A stretch of 64,000 nucleotides of DNA from Gelidibacter pelagius (GCF_017581925.1 NZ_JAGEVG010000013.1:97433-161432), one strand, 5' to 3'. Counted from the first letter of the stretch, positions 25,117-34,635 are shown. Program-made: numbers and translations. The notes: generated by a model from the sequence alone, not told the origin.

Positions 25117-27579
25117 ATGAAAAAGTATATCAGCATTCTTATAGTATGTATGTCATTGGTCTCTTTTGGTCAAAATCCAAATGGTGATTCAAAAGAAGTC
25201 GTGATTACAGGAAACATCATTGAGGCCTCCACAGGGGCGCCTTTAGAATATGCAACTGTGGCATTTACTGATATGCAGGGCAAGATTGTGACGGGTGGTA
25301 TTACTGATTTGGAGGGCAAATACGCCATTAAAGTACCTGCTGGAATGTATAAGGTTACTTTTGAATTCATCGGTTTTTCTACTAAGACCCTAGAGAATCA
25401 AAACTTGACCAAGGACACTACTTTACCAACAATAAAGTTGGCGGAAGATTTGGAGAGTTTGGACGAGATTGTGATTCGTGCCGAGACTACCGAAGTTGTC
25501 GTAAGACTTGACAAAAAAATCTATAACATCGGTAAAGATCTGACTACCAGTGGCGCAAATGTTGGCGATGCATTAGCAAATGTACCGTCAGTTACTGTAG
25601 ATATTGATGGTTCAATTGCCTTGAGAGGAAATGAAAATGTCAGAATATTAATCAACGGCAAACCCTCTGCGATTGCAGGCTTCGGATCTACTGATGCCTT
25701 GCGCGCGTTGCCAGCTGACGCCATTGACCGTGTAGAAGTCATCACATCACCTTCCGCCCGTTATGATGCCGAAGGTACCGCAGGTATCTTGAATATTATT
25801 TTAAGGAAAGAAAAAACCTTAGGCTTAAACGGGTCTATTCAAACCAATTTGGGGTTGCCGGCAAGTAGCAGTATTAATGGAAATATCAATTTACGTACGG
25901 ACAAATTCAATATTTTTAATAACACAGGCTGGCGTTACCGAGAATCTCCCGGAAAAGCTTATTTCAAAAACCAATACTTATCCAATAGCATCATCAACCC
26001 TCTGGTTATAGAAAATAGAGACATGGACCGTATTAACAGAAATTTTAATACCAATTTAGGGATTGAATATTTTATTTCTGATAACACTTCCGTTACGGCA
26101 TCTGCATTTTTCTCACATGGTAATGATGATGATGAAACAATTAATAAGACGGATGAATTTGACGCGGATAATGATTTGGCCATTAGTAGAGATCGGATAG
26201 AATACGAGTCCGAAACCGATACAAACTATCAATTTGCTTTAAATTATATTACCAAGTTCGACGATAACGGCCACGAATTAAAAGCCGATCTTCAATATGA
26301 AAGTGAGAATGAAGAGGAAATCTCGTTAATCAACGAAAACAATACCTTTCCTAATGAAGTCGTGTTGCCGTCTGAATTTATTACAACGGATGAAGACCAA
26401 AAGGAATATTTGGCTCAGATAGACTATGTACGCCCGATTGGCGAGAATGCACAGTTTGAAGCAGGTTATCGCGGTAATTTTAAAGAAACAGCTACGGACT
26501 ATGATCTGACGGAGCAAATGACAGCTGGCGGTAGTTTTATACGAAATGATAGTTTGTCCAATATTTTTACCTACAACGAAAATGTGAATGCGTTATATAC
26601 CCAATATGGTGATAAGTACGGAAAGTTTTCGGTATTGTTGGGTTTACGTCTTGAACATACTGAATTAAAGGGTGAAGTAGATGCAGAGAATATTGAAGCC
26701 AATGGGGACGATGCGCTCAACATTAATTTTGACAAGTCGTATACTGGGTTGTTTCCTACCTTGAATTTAACTTACGAACTCAATGATCGTGAAAGCATTT
26801 CTTTGGGCTATAACCGTCGTATCAATAGACCCAGAGGACGTTGGATCAATCCGTTTCCATCCCGTTCAAGTGAAGCCAATATCTTTCAAGGTAATCCTAA
26901 TTTAGACCCGGCTTTTGCGAGTGCTTTTGATCTTGGTTATCTTAAACGTTGGAGTAAGCTCACCTTAACCTCTTCAATTTATTATCAACATGAAACCGAT
27001 GCTTTTGAACGCATCCAAGAAGATACAGGTCGGGAAACTTCCAATGGGATCCCCATTATTAGAACACTTCCTATCAATTTAAGTACCAATGAGCGCATTG
27101 GATTTGAAGTCGGTATATTATATAATCCTGCCAAATGGTTACGCCTTAACGGTAGTTTTAACTTTTTTCAGTTCAATACAGATGGCGAATTTAACGGTAT
27201 CGACTATGGCGCTAAAAATACCAGCTATTTTGCCAGAGGAAGTGCCAAGGTTAGTTTGCCTTATAAAATAGAATGGCAAACCAATGCTTTTTACAGAGGG
27301 CCTTCCAATAATTCACAGACCGAGAGTGATGGTATTTTATCAGTTGATCTTGCCCTAAGTAAGGATATCATGAATGACAATGCCACTGTAGGTTTTAATG
27401 TCAATGATTTGTTTAATTCGCGTAAACGATCATCTATCACTAATACTGATACTTTTATTAGTGAGAGTGAATATCAATGGCGCCAGCGTTCGGTTAATTT
27501 ATCTTTTACCTATCGTTTTAATCAGAAGAAAGAAAGAAGAGCTCAAGAAAGTAGAGATGATGATGAAGGCGAGTTTTAA
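25117..27579 (+). CDS. TonB-dependent receptor with carboxypeptidase-like N-terminus
   Basis: The 820-residue outer-membrane receptor has a signal peptide (MKKYISILIVCMSLVSFG), a CarboxypepD_reg-like domain at about 28-110 (GNIIEASTGAPLEYATVAF), a plug domain at about 130-230 (GDALANVPSVTVDIDGSIAL and DRVEVITSPSARYDAEG), and a barrel matching the OMP_b-brl_3 family with YNRRINRPRGRWINPF near 570. It ends in FTYRFNQKK followed by a charged tail. It is not followed by a SusD gene, so it is not a polysaccharide-utilisation pair. The ligand is unknown; with the two-component pair it may be a peptide or metal transporter. Confidence 0.9.
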   Translation: MKKYISILIVCMSLVSFGQNPNGDSKEVVITGNIIEASTGAPLEYATVAFTDMQGKIVTGGITDLEGKYAIKVPAGMYKVTFEFIGFSTKTLENQNLTKDTTLPTIKLAEDLESLDEIVIRAETTEVVVRLDKKIYNIGKDLTTSGANVGDALANVPSVTVDIDGSIALRGNENVRILINGKPSAIAGFGSTDALRALPADAIDRVEVITSPSARYDAEGTAGILNIILRKEKTLGLNGSIQTNLGLPASSSINGNINLRTDKFNIFNNTGWRYRESPGKAYFKNQYLSNSIINPLVIENRDMDRINRNFNTNLGIEYFISDNTSVTASAFFSHGNDDDETINKTDEFDADNDLAISRDRIEYESETDTNYQFALNYITKFDDNGHELKADLQYESENEEEISLINENNTFPNEVVLPSEFITTDEDQKEYLAQIDYVRPIGENAQFEAGYRGNFKETATDYDLTEQMTAGGSFIRNDSLSNIFTYNENVNALYTQYGDKYGKFSVLLGLRLEHTELKGEVDAENIEANGDDALNINFDKSYTGLFPTLNLTYELNDRESISLGYNRRINRPRGRWINPFPSRSSEANIFQGNPNLDPAFASAFDLGYLKRWSKLTLTSSIYYQHETDAFERIQEDTGRETSNGIPIIRTLPINLSTNERIGFEVGILYNPAKWLRLNGSFNFFQFNTDGEFNGIDYGAKNTSYFARGSAKVSLPYKIEWQTNAFYRGPSNNSQTESDGILSVDLALSKDIMNDNATVGFNVNDLFNSRKRSSITNTDTFISESEYQWRQRSVNLSFTYRFNQKKERRAQESRDDDEGEF

Positions 27580-27811
27580 GACAAATGTTTTTCGCCCTTG
27601 TTTTCAGGAAATTTAGGATCGGGTTTTAGGTGAAATGCTCGAAACGGTTTCAAGATTTGTCTACTTGAAGGAATCGCTATTATAGGAAACCAAGTAGCGT
27701 CAGGGTTGATTCTACTGGGACATATTGGATTTGGAATTGAATAAATAAACAATTAAATTGTTGGTATTGAGAGGTCTTACCGACCTATTCATTGTAATCA
27801 ATTCGAACATT

Positions 27812-28543
27812 ATGAAAAATAACTTTCCTGGCTTAAAAGCTATCTATGTCAACTGTACATTAAAAAAATCGCCTGCTCAGAGTCACACCCGTGATTTAAT
27901 GGATGTCTCTATAAACATTATGGAATCTGAGAGGGTTCAGGTAGAAGTGGTCCGATTAGTAGATTATGAGATTCCTGTGGGTGTCCAGCCCGATATGACA
28001 AAAGAGGGAGCATCAATAGATGAATGGCCTGAACTCTATAAAAAAATAATTGAGGCCGATATCTTGGTCATTGGAACTCCTATCTGGTTAGGTGAGCGTT
28101 CTTCTGTTGCCTCTAAACTTATAGAGCGTCTTTATGCTATGAGTGGGCATCAGAATGATAAGGGGCAATATGTATATTATGGAAAAACCGGAGGCTGTAT
28201 CATTACCGGAAATGAAGATGGTGTAAAACATTGTGCTATGGGAATTCTGTATGCGCTTCAACATCTGGGTTACAGCATTCCTCCCCAGGCAGATGCAGGC
28301 TGGATTGGTGAAATCGGTCCAGGACCGAGTTATGGAGACAAAGAATGGGACGGCCATACAATAAACCCACCAACAGGTTATAATTCTTCTTTCACCAATA
28401 GAAATATTACTTTTATGACTTATAATTTACTTCACCTTGCCAAAATGTTAAAGGCAAGTGGAGGTTACCCTTCTTACGGAAATTCCAGAAAAGAATGGGA
28501 TGATGGGACACGATGGAGTTTTGAAAATCCGGAATACCGATGA
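27812..28543 (+). CDS. Flavodoxin-like NAD(P)H-dependent FMN reductase family protein
   Basis: The start chosen is the ATG at 27812 (MKNNFPGLKAIYVN), giving 243 residues. The frame is open from 27758 but the extra 18 residues are hydrophobic and unlike the family. NCTLKKSPAQSHTRDLM is the FMN phosphate-binding loop, and LVIGTPIWLGERSSVASKLI is the isoalloxazine-binding loop. It may reduce quinones, azo dyes or metals. It is 131 bp upstream of the mercuric-reductase-like gene on the same strand. Confidence 0.82.
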   Translation: MKNNFPGLKAIYVNCTLKKSPAQSHTRDLMDVSINIMESERVQVEVVRLVDYEIPVGVQPDMTKEGASIDEWPELYKKIIEADILVIGTPIWLGERSSVASKLIERLYAMSGHQNDKGQYVYYGKTGGCIITGNEDGVKHCAMGILYALQHLGYSIPPQADAGWIGEIGPGPSYGDKEWDGHTINPPTGYNSSFTNRNITFMTYNLLHLAKMLKASGGYPSYGNSRKEWDDGTRWSFENPEYR

Positions 28544-28674
28544 TTCTCATGATTGCAAAGAACATCAATTCTGAATTTTATGATTGGGTTTTAAATCCAA
28601 TTAGAGTACGGAAAAGTTCTGGCAATAATCAGAATGCGGTAAAAATTTGGTCAGGAAATTAAAACTATTGAAAA

Positions 28675-30048
28675 ATGGATACGATGAAATTTGATGCGAT
28701 TATAATCGGTACCGGACAAGCTGGGCCGTCACTTGCGGGGAGTCTTGCTGAAAATGGATATAAAGTGGCCATTATAGAAAAAGGCCAGCTGGGAGGTACT
28801 TGTGTCAATGTTGGGTGTACGCCTACCAAAGCCTATGTAGCCAGTGCGAGGCGGGCATTTATTGCTAAAAACAGCAAAGCATTGGGTGTTGAGGTGGATG
28901 GAACCATTTCTGTAAACCTTAAGGTCATTAAAGAGCGAAAGGATAAAATTATTGCGGATTCCAGATCAAGCTTGGATAACATGTTCAGTACCAACAAAAA
29001 TATTACCCTTATTCCCGGCAAAGCACGGTTTTTAAATAATTTCGAGGTTGAGGTGGATGGCAAAACTTATAAATCTGAGAGATTTTATATAAATGTCGGT
29101 GGAAAACCTAAGATTCCGCATGGCTTTGAAGGCGTCAATTATCTTACTAATGAAAGCATCTTGGAACTCGAAGAGCTGCCAGAACATTTAGTCATTGTCG
29201 GTGGTGGTTATATTGGATTGGAATTTGGGCAAATGTTTAGTCGATTTGGAAGTAAAGTAACTATTTTGGATCGTGGTGATCAATTGCTGAAAAGGGAAGA
29301 TCCTGAATTTGGTCATGCGATTGCTGAGATCTTTAAAGCTGAGGATATTGAAGTTCGATTAAAATCCGATTGCATTGGTGCTAAAAAATCTGGAGATCAA
29401 ATTGAAGTGACGATTGACTGTACGGAAGGCAGTCCAACAATTAAAGGGTCGCATGTATTACTTGCTGCGGGTCGTGCTCCCAATACCGATGATTTGGGGC
29501 TTGAGAACACCGATGTCGTTTTGGATGACAAGGGATATATTGAGGTTAATGATGAGTTGCAAACCAATGCACCGCATATATGGGCACTTGGCGATTGCAA
29601 CGGCGAAGGCGCCTTTACCCATACGGCCTATAACGATTTTCAGATAGTGAATTCCCATTTGTTTGAGGATAAAAAACGCTTGCTTTCCGATCGATTTACA
29701 TGTTATGCAGCATTTATAGACCCTCCTATGGCCAGGGTAGGGATGAATGCTTACGACATTAAAAAAGCGGGAATTAAAGCCAAGGTGGCCTCAAGGTCGA
29801 TGTCAAAAATTGCCCGGGCCAAGGAAATGGGGGAAACCCAAGGGATGCTCAAAATTTATATAGAAGAACATACCGAAAAAATTCTGGGAGCTACGTTTCT
29901 CGGTACAGGTGCCGATGAATATATCCACGTCATTATCGATCAAATGTATGCTGGTCAGTCTTATACGGTCATCCGTGATGCGATGCACATTCACCCCACC
30001 GTAAGCGAATTGATCCCTACGATGCTGGAGAACCCTGAAAAATTGTAA
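28675..30048 (+). CDS. Mercuric-reductase-like FAD-dependent disulfide oxidoreductase
   Basis: The 457-residue flavoprotein has the FAD loop IIGTGQAGPSLAG, the redox-active disulfide GGTCVNVGCTPTKAYVAS (Cys43 and Cys48), the NAD(P) loop IVGGGYIGLEFGQMFSRFG, the FAD site WALGDCNGEGAFTHTAYND and the dimerisation-domain His in MHIHPTVSELIPTM. MerA proteins carry a C-terminal vicinal Cys pair and often an N-terminal HMA domain; neither is seen here, so mercury reduction is unlikely. It is better called a pyridine nucleotide-disulfide oxidoreductase of unknown substrate. ATG alternatives at codons 1 and 4. Confidence 0.88.
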   Translation: MDTMKFDAIIIGTGQAGPSLAGSLAENGYKVAIIEKGQLGGTCVNVGCTPTKAYVASARRAFIAKNSKALGVEVDGTISVNLKVIKERKDKIIADSRSSLDNMFSTNKNITLIPGKARFLNNFEVEVDGKTYKSERFYINVGGKPKIPHGFEGVNYLTNESILELEELPEHLVIVGGGYIGLEFGQMFSRFGSKVTILDRGDQLLKREDPEFGHAIAEIFKAEDIEVRLKSDCIGAKKSGDQIEVTIDCTEGSPTIKGSHVLLAAGRAPNTDDLGLENTDVVLDDKGYIEVNDELQTNAPHIWALGDCNGEGAFTHTAYNDFQIVNSHLFEDKKRLLSDRFTCYAAFIDPPMARVGMNAYDIKKAGIKAKVASRSMSKIARAKEMGETQGMLKIYIEEHTEKILGATFLGTGADEYIHVIIDQMYAGQSYTVIRDAMHIHPTVSELIPTMLENPEKL

Positions 30049-30241
30049 ATAGTTAGCAGAATATTTATAGTTGCACGCTTTTTTATAAACTTTAGAGTAT
30101 TAAGAGATTAAGTAAACCACCGTCGGTATTCAGAAATATCTCGAATGGGACGATCATCTTTATCTTGAAGTCGTATCTTCGTTTTGATTGAGAGCGAACT
30201 ATCGTTATTAAAAAATTCATTCTATTCCTAATACTTTCCAT

Positions 30242-30853
30242 ATGCTTTTTACAAAATTAGGGATATTGCTTATTGGATTTGCGCAGGCAAGTTTGTTGCC
30301 TTATGCCATTAGAAAGGCGCTAAAACATGTAAAGTTGGATTTAGAAAAATATACCCTAAGTTTTTTAAGCAATAAAAGTCTTTACGGGCAAAAGTTGGTC
30401 AAAGGCTATAAGTGGATGCTCCTTGCCACAGCGCTTCTCACGTATACTTACTTCTGGTTATTAACCGAGTATTATGACCTTGGCGAACACGACAAACTCA
30501 TGCGATACATAGATATAGGTTTCGCATCGCTCGCACTTCTTGCTTTTGTACCACATAATCTAACGCCCTATAGTCTAAAAAATTTTGCCCCATCATTCCA
30601 ACGGTTCCTGCATAACGTATTGGCAGTAGTCGTATTTCTTTCACTTCCGGCATTGATCATTACGTTTCAGGTCATCATTATTCCCGAAATAAAATTTCTT
30701 GGCATTTCAGGACTGGTCATCATTGGAATAACCATGCTCACGGTCATGCTTTCAATTTTGAAAAATGGTGTTAATGGAGCAACAGAATTGCTGTTTATCA
30801 ATGGTATAGGATTTTGGACTGTTTTTGTTACAATTGTTACTTTCGTGAGTTGA
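30242..30853 (+). CDS. Six-segment membrane protein of unknown function
   Basis: The 203-residue protein has about six hydrophobic segments: LGILLIGFAQASLLPYAI, WMLLATALLTYTYFWLL, IDIGFASLALLAFVPHN, NVLAVVVFLSLPALIITFQ, ISGLVIIGITMLTVML and GIGFWTVFVTIVTFV. I do not recognise a named family; the pattern resembles DUF998-like proteins. A decayed copy of its last 30 codons lies 1.3 kb downstream at 32080-32194, on the far side of the mscS gene. Confidence 0.65.
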   Translation: MLFTKLGILLIGFAQASLLPYAIRKALKHVKLDLEKYTLSFLSNKSLYGQKLVKGYKWMLLATALLTYTYFWLLTEYYDLGEHDKLMRYIDIGFASLALLAFVPHNLTPYSLKNFAPSFQRFLHNVLAVVVFLSLPALIITFQVIIIPEIKFLGISGLVIIGITMLTVMLSILKNGVNGATELLFINGIGFWTVFVTIVTFVS

Positions 30854-31061
30854 TTTACTCAATTTTTTTTTTTAGATACTTGTGAGCTACCTTCAGATTG
30901 ATAACTAAACTTATTCAAAAAATACCAATAAAAGTAAGTTACAATTTTTTACGTAAAAAGATGTAAAGCTTCTATTATGTGTTAATTTTTGTATGACCCC
31001 GATGTTAAAATGAATAAAACTTTTTCATTAGATTATTATTTCGCATGCTATATTATAACAT

Positions 31062-31988
31062 TTATAGGTTTCTATTTTCATCTACTTTTACATTTATATC
31101 CGGAATCTTAATAAGCTCTATGGTAGTAGTTGCAAAGGTGATTTTACCATTGGTATTTTCAAACTCAATCCGAATCCTATCACTCAATAGATGTTTTAAA
31201 GAGCGACGTTTCTTATAATCTACAATGTATCTAAGGTTAAATAATATTCCATTATCTGTAAGTGATATTGCTAATGTTGGCTCTAGTTGGGCATCTTCGA
31301 TGTAGAATTTACTGACCATTTCTTTCCATTGTGCTTTGGACCTTAAAGTAAATTCTGAAAGTATTTCTGAAGCAATTTTAGTCACTATGGATTTCGCCAA
31401 TTCTACGTCAGATTCATATCGAATAGACAGGTTTAGTTCATCCCAAACAAATGGAAAATCTTGTGAGTAGTTGTAAACGCCTCCTTTAAAAACAAAAGCA
31501 TTACTCAGTTTTACAATGCGTCCGCTATAGTTGTCTCCACTTATCCACTCGCCAATTTCCATCATCGTTGTGTACATACTGTCGACATCAATAACATCAC
31601 CTTTAATCCCATTGATTTCAATACGGTCTCCAGATTGATATACTTTAAGAAGAACAATATAAATAGAAGCTACAATACTTAAAATAGGTTCTTGCAAGGC
31701 AAAGGCCAATCCAGCTGTAGTAATACCTATAATAAGGGGAAAATCTTTTATAACCCCTGAGAAATAAGAAAGCCCCAATAATATCAAAAGCAGATAGCCG
31801 AAAACCTCGATGCTTTTTTGCGCTTTATAGCGCATGGCTGTGTTTGAAATTTTCTTTTTTAAATAAACTCGTATTAATTTAATTAACAATAATACAATTA
31901 ATAGCAACCCGATAAATTTGGCGATCATCAAGATTATCGGATATTCTATTATCCATTGACGTATGTTTTCTTGTAGTTGAATCATCAA
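31062..31988 (-). CDS. MscS-family mechanosensitive channel
   Basis: The 308-residue protein has hydrophobic segments in the first 120 residues (YPIILMIAKFIGLLLIVLLL, IEVFGYLLLILLGLSYF), a pore-lining helix region LIIGITTAGLAFALQEP, and the MscS beta domain with GDRIEINGIKGDVIDVDSMY. The C-terminal domain (SIRYESDVELAKSIVTKIA, LRYIVDYKKRRSL) is cytoplasmic. Such channels release solutes on hypo-osmotic shock. The pore helix shows Ala/Gly packing like the family. Confidence 0.88.
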   Translation of the reverse strand: MMIQLQENIRQWIIEYPIILMIAKFIGLLLIVLLLIKLIRVYLKKKISNTAMRYKAQKSIEVFGYLLLILLGLSYFSGVIKDFPLIIGITTAGLAFALQEPILSIVASIYIVLLKVYQSGDRIEINGIKGDVIDVDSMYTTMMEIGEWISGDNYSGRIVKLSNAFVFKGGVYNYSQDFPFVWDELNLSIRYESDVELAKSIVTKIASEILSEFTLRSKAQWKEMVSKFYIEDAQLEPTLAISLTDNGILFNLRYIVDYKKRRSLKHLLSDRIRIEFENTNGKITFATTTIELIKIPDINVKVDENRNL

Positions 31989-32079
31989 GATTAATAATTT
32001 CCTTCAAAAGGTACGAAGTTTTTTATGGTTTCTGAATGATTATAATCATTTAAGAATTTCACGATCTTCCATTGATGTA

Positions 32080-32194
32080 ATGCAATCAATTCGATTTAAA
32101 AAAACGGCATTAATGGGAACAAAGAGTTGCTGCTTATCAATGGTATAGATGTTTGGGTAATTTTGTTGCGTTCGTAAATTTGTGAGTTAATTTT
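32080..32194 (+). pseudogene. Decayed 3' end of a paralogue of the 30242-30853 membrane protein
   Basis: Translation from 32098 reads KNGINGNKELLLINGIDVW before a stop, against KNGVNGATELLFINGIGFW at the end of the intact gene. The DNA also matches through the stop and the following TGAGTTgATTT/TGAGTTaATTT. Only about the last 35 codons remain, with small insertions in the upstream part. The mscS gene lies between the two copies. Confidence 0.8.
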
Positions 32195-32531
32195 CTCGAG
32201 CACTTTGCAAAATTTGATTGGAGCGATGTCTTATGAGAACTGATTTATAGTTTTCGATTATATATATAGAATGAAGCTAATGCGATTACACGTGAGTTTT
32301 GTTCTGGATTTTACACACTTATTAAACCGGATAAATCATGACTAATTCTTCGGCTATACGCTACGCAACGAATAATTGATTATTTGATCCATTCTTAAAT
32401 CTCACAGTCACTGGCAATAACATGATTATAATTTAAATAGAGCTGCTATCTTCCTTATAGGTCGTACCTCCCTCGCAACAGCTAAGTTGCTATGCTGTAA
32501 TCTACGCCATTTTCAGAATTCTCTAAAACAC
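32195..32531. other. Intergenic region, 337 bp
   Basis: No coding pattern is visible. A short inverted repeat GCAAC-AGCTAA-GTTGC lies near 32476-32491. The rest is AT-rich sequence between the decayed membrane protein copy and the M28 terminator. Confidence 0.45.
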
Positions 32532-32561
32532 AACAGCCATACATTTGAATGTATGGCTGTT
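32532..32561 (-). terminator. Hairpin terminator downstream of the M28 peptidase
   Basis: Perfect 14-bp inverted repeat: AACAGCCATACATT (32532-32545) and AATGTATGGCTGTT (32548-32561) with a 2-nt loop. On the plus strand a T-rich stretch follows; on the minus strand the A-rich/T-rich flank is weaker. It lies 36 bp beyond the ancestral M28 stop at 32598, which supports that stop as the original gene end. Confidence 0.75.
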
Positions 32562-32597
32562 TCTCAAAAGAAATTTTATCCAATTCTTTATCTCGAA

Positions 32598-32711
32598 CTA
32601 AAATCGACTTTTTTGTGCCTTAGGCAATTCTTTTCTTGGAACTTTTTGCTCACTCATTGCAGCCTGATAAATCAAGCCGGCGACTACGGTAGCCGCTTGC
32701 TTTAAATCCTC
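32598..32711 (-). pseudogene. Lost C-terminal tail of the M28 peptidase, after an in-frame stop
   Basis: The M28 frame hits TAA at 32714-32712 after NMDSYDHLV. Reading on in the same frame gives 37 codons, EDLKQAATVVAGLIYQAAM then SEQKVPRKELPKAQKSRF, ending at TAG (32600-32598). M28 homologues normally continue past a YDxLxPEDLKQ-like segment with just such a helix and tail. So the TAA is either a recent nonsense mutation or a sequencing error. Only one base differs from sense codons such as GAA, CAA or AAA. Confidence 0.8.
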
Positions 32712-34163
32712 TTATACCAAATGATCGTAGCTGTCCATATTGCTGTGATGTGTTCGGGAATTGTATTCCACCTCGTCCTGAATAAATTGAAATCCTGGCA
32801 GTCCGACACCATCAAAGGATAAATGATCTGTTCCTCCAGTATTTTCAATAGTGATGGTCGTAGCTCCCAAATCTTCAAAAGGGGAGAGCCATTTGTTCAT
32901 TATATCACGGGCGGCTTCGTTTTCTTGTAAATAAATGCCATTGATACGTCCCGTACCGTTATCGAAGTTGAAATAGACATTGAATTTTTCATGTGCGGGC
33001 TTTAATTTCATATCTTCTCTATTGGCAAAAGTTTTGGACACATAACCTCTAGAGCCGTGTATGCCTTGTTCTTCTCCTCCCCAAAGTCCAATGCGCACCG
33101 TGCGTTTTGGCTTGATATTCAAGGTCTTCAAAATCCGCATGGCTTCCATCATCACGGCTGATCCGGAAGCGTTGTCTGTGGCGCCCACCGAACCTTGCCA
33201 CGAATCGAGATGGCCACCGATCATCACCACTTCATCTTTCAGTTTGGGATCCGTACCAATGATTTCACCTATAACATTATATCCTTTTTCCTGATCTGTA
33301 TAAAATTGAGAGTCGACTTCTAGTTCTAACTCTACTGGCTCATTGGCGCGAACCAACCTAACAATCATATTATAATCTTCCAAAGCCATAGCGATATCTA
33401 AGAAGTTTTCCGGAGCGTCCATGGCGTGTGATCCTCCTTGTTGCACAAAGACCGTTCCGTCGTGATTTCTTGGCGAAGAACTGATGATGGCCACCGCGCC
33501 TTCTTCCTTAGCAAGATTCCCAAGTATTTCGGCTTTTTTTCTGGATTCTCTCCAAGACTGTATCCATTTTCTTCTCCGTTCCGCCATTCCGGTGGTATCC
33601 GCTTCTTTTTTGTCCAATTGAATGGCGCCCAGAGAATCCAATTCGGCTTTGGTATAGCGAACCAAATCGGCTTTATCATCCAATTTGTATTCGATTAATT
33701 TATCCATGGCCAAAATCTTGCCAGCAAGTTTTCCTCGGTAATTATTGACCAGAGCTGTACTATCTGCTTCTGGATCGATAAGGATAACCGCTGCTGTTTT
33801 CAGACCGTTGGTGCCACTTGTCCAGGCTTTAGGGAACGCAATGACAGGTTTATACCAAGGGGATTTCATAGCGATATAGAATTTTTTCAATTCCCATCCT
33901 TTTCCAAAATCCCCCCATTCGTCCTTAGCCACATTGTCAAGTCCCCAGGCTTTCAATTGATCTATCGAATAATCCATTGCCCTGTAATATCCCGGACTAT
34001 TCATCAATCGTGGGCCACTTTTTTCAGTGAGATGGAAAGCGATATCCATCACTTGCGAGTTTTCTATTCCTTCTGTTTTGATTTGCTGCATTACGGACGC
34101 TTCCTGTGCAACGACAAAAGCGGGAATAAGTAATAGCCATAATGCAAAAGTTAGTTGACGCAT
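32712..34163 (-). CDS. Secreted M28-family aminopeptidase, truncated at the C-terminus
   Basis: The protein has 483 residues as read. It begins with a signal peptide (MRQLTFALWLLLIPAFVVA). The PA-like insert spans about 100-270 (GLKTAAVILIDPEADSTALV). The zinc peptidase part has IGGHLDSWQGSVGATDNASG (His and bridging Asp), WGGEEQGIHGSRGY (catalytic and metal Glu), FNFDNGTGRI (Asp) and the final His in SRTHHSNMDSYDHLV. All metal ligands lie before the early stop, so the enzyme could still fold in part, but a C-terminal helix is missing. It would act in the periplasm on peptides. Confidence 0.9.
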   Translation of the reverse strand: MRQLTFALWLLLIPAFVVAQEASVMQQIKTEGIENSQVMDIAFHLTEKSGPRLMNSPGYYRAMDYSIDQLKAWGLDNVAKDEWGDFGKGWELKKFYIAMKSPWYKPVIAFPKAWTSGTNGLKTAAVILIDPEADSTALVNNYRGKLAGKILAMDKLIEYKLDDKADLVRYTKAELDSLGAIQLDKKEADTTGMAERRRKWIQSWRESRKKAEILGNLAKEEGAVAIISSSPRNHDGTVFVQQGGSHAMDAPENFLDIAMALEDYNMIVRLVRANEPVELELEVDSQFYTDQEKGYNVIGEIIGTDPKLKDEVVMIGGHLDSWQGSVGATDNASGSAVMMEAMRILKTLNIKPKRTVRIGLWGGEEQGIHGSRGYVSKTFANREDMKLKPAHEKFNVYFNFDNGTGRINGIYLQENEAARDIMNKWLSPFEDLGATTITIENTGGTDHLSFDGVGLPGFQFIQDEVEYNSRTHHSNMDSYDHLV

Positions 34164-34576
34164 AATTTTAAAATTTTAAGAATGTATCTCCAAGATTGGA
34201 AGGGTTTTTAAAGATATCAATTTCAACTTCAAAATTCAAGAGAGATTTTGAATATGTTTCTTTCATTGGTATTCGAGACTTATAAGATGAAGAATAAAGA
34301 ATATAGAATCGATTATAGAATAAAGAATCAAGAATCAAGATTCAAGATTGAACAAAGAACCAAGACTTATGGAACCAAGAGTTGCCGGCAAGCAGGGAAC
34401 GGAGATCGATGTAACTAAGTGATAAACATATATTGTTTAAACTAAAATTGCTCAATATTTTTAACAACAGTATTATTGTTAGAGGAAATGGCGTTTTTTG
34501 AAATACAAGAACTGGAAGTTTTTTCTATCTTAAGATGAAGTGTTTTACTTATATTTTTCTAAAAAATCAAAATCAA
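34164..34576. other. Intergenic region, 413 bp, with simple repeats
   Basis: The stretch 34285-34370 holds degenerate runs of AAGAATCAAGA and AGATTCAAGATTG. Both are low-complexity repeats with no coding content. The rest has no recognised element until the promoter palindromes at 34577. Confidence 0.5.
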
Positions 34577-34630
34577 TATATTTGGGGATTATAATCCCTG
34601 AAAATTAGTATATTTGGGGATTACAATCCC
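34577..34630 (+). promoter_or_regulatory. Doubled promoter-palindrome element upstream of the AAA ATPase
   Basis: Two direct copies spaced exactly 32 bp apart. Each has TATATTTG (34577-34584 and 34609-34616), which fits the Bacteroidota -7 consensus TAnnTTTG, followed at once by a palindrome: GGGATTATAATCCC (34585-34598, perfect) and GGGATTACAATCCC (34617-34630, one mismatch pair). The ATG follows 5 bp after the second palindrome. A regulator bound to the palindrome would cover the transcription start, so autoregulation is likely. No consensus -33 TTG at the standard spacing is obvious. Confidence 0.7.
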
Positions 34631-34635
34631 TGAAT

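Noticed and set aside
28675..30048. Mercuric reductase MerA
   Set aside because: No C-terminal vicinal Cys pair, no HMA domain, and no mer genes nearby; only the general flavoprotein family is supported.
34285..34370. Tandem repeat as possible phase-variation tract
   Set aside because: The AAGAATCAAGA-type units are degenerate and lie far from a start codon or promoter.
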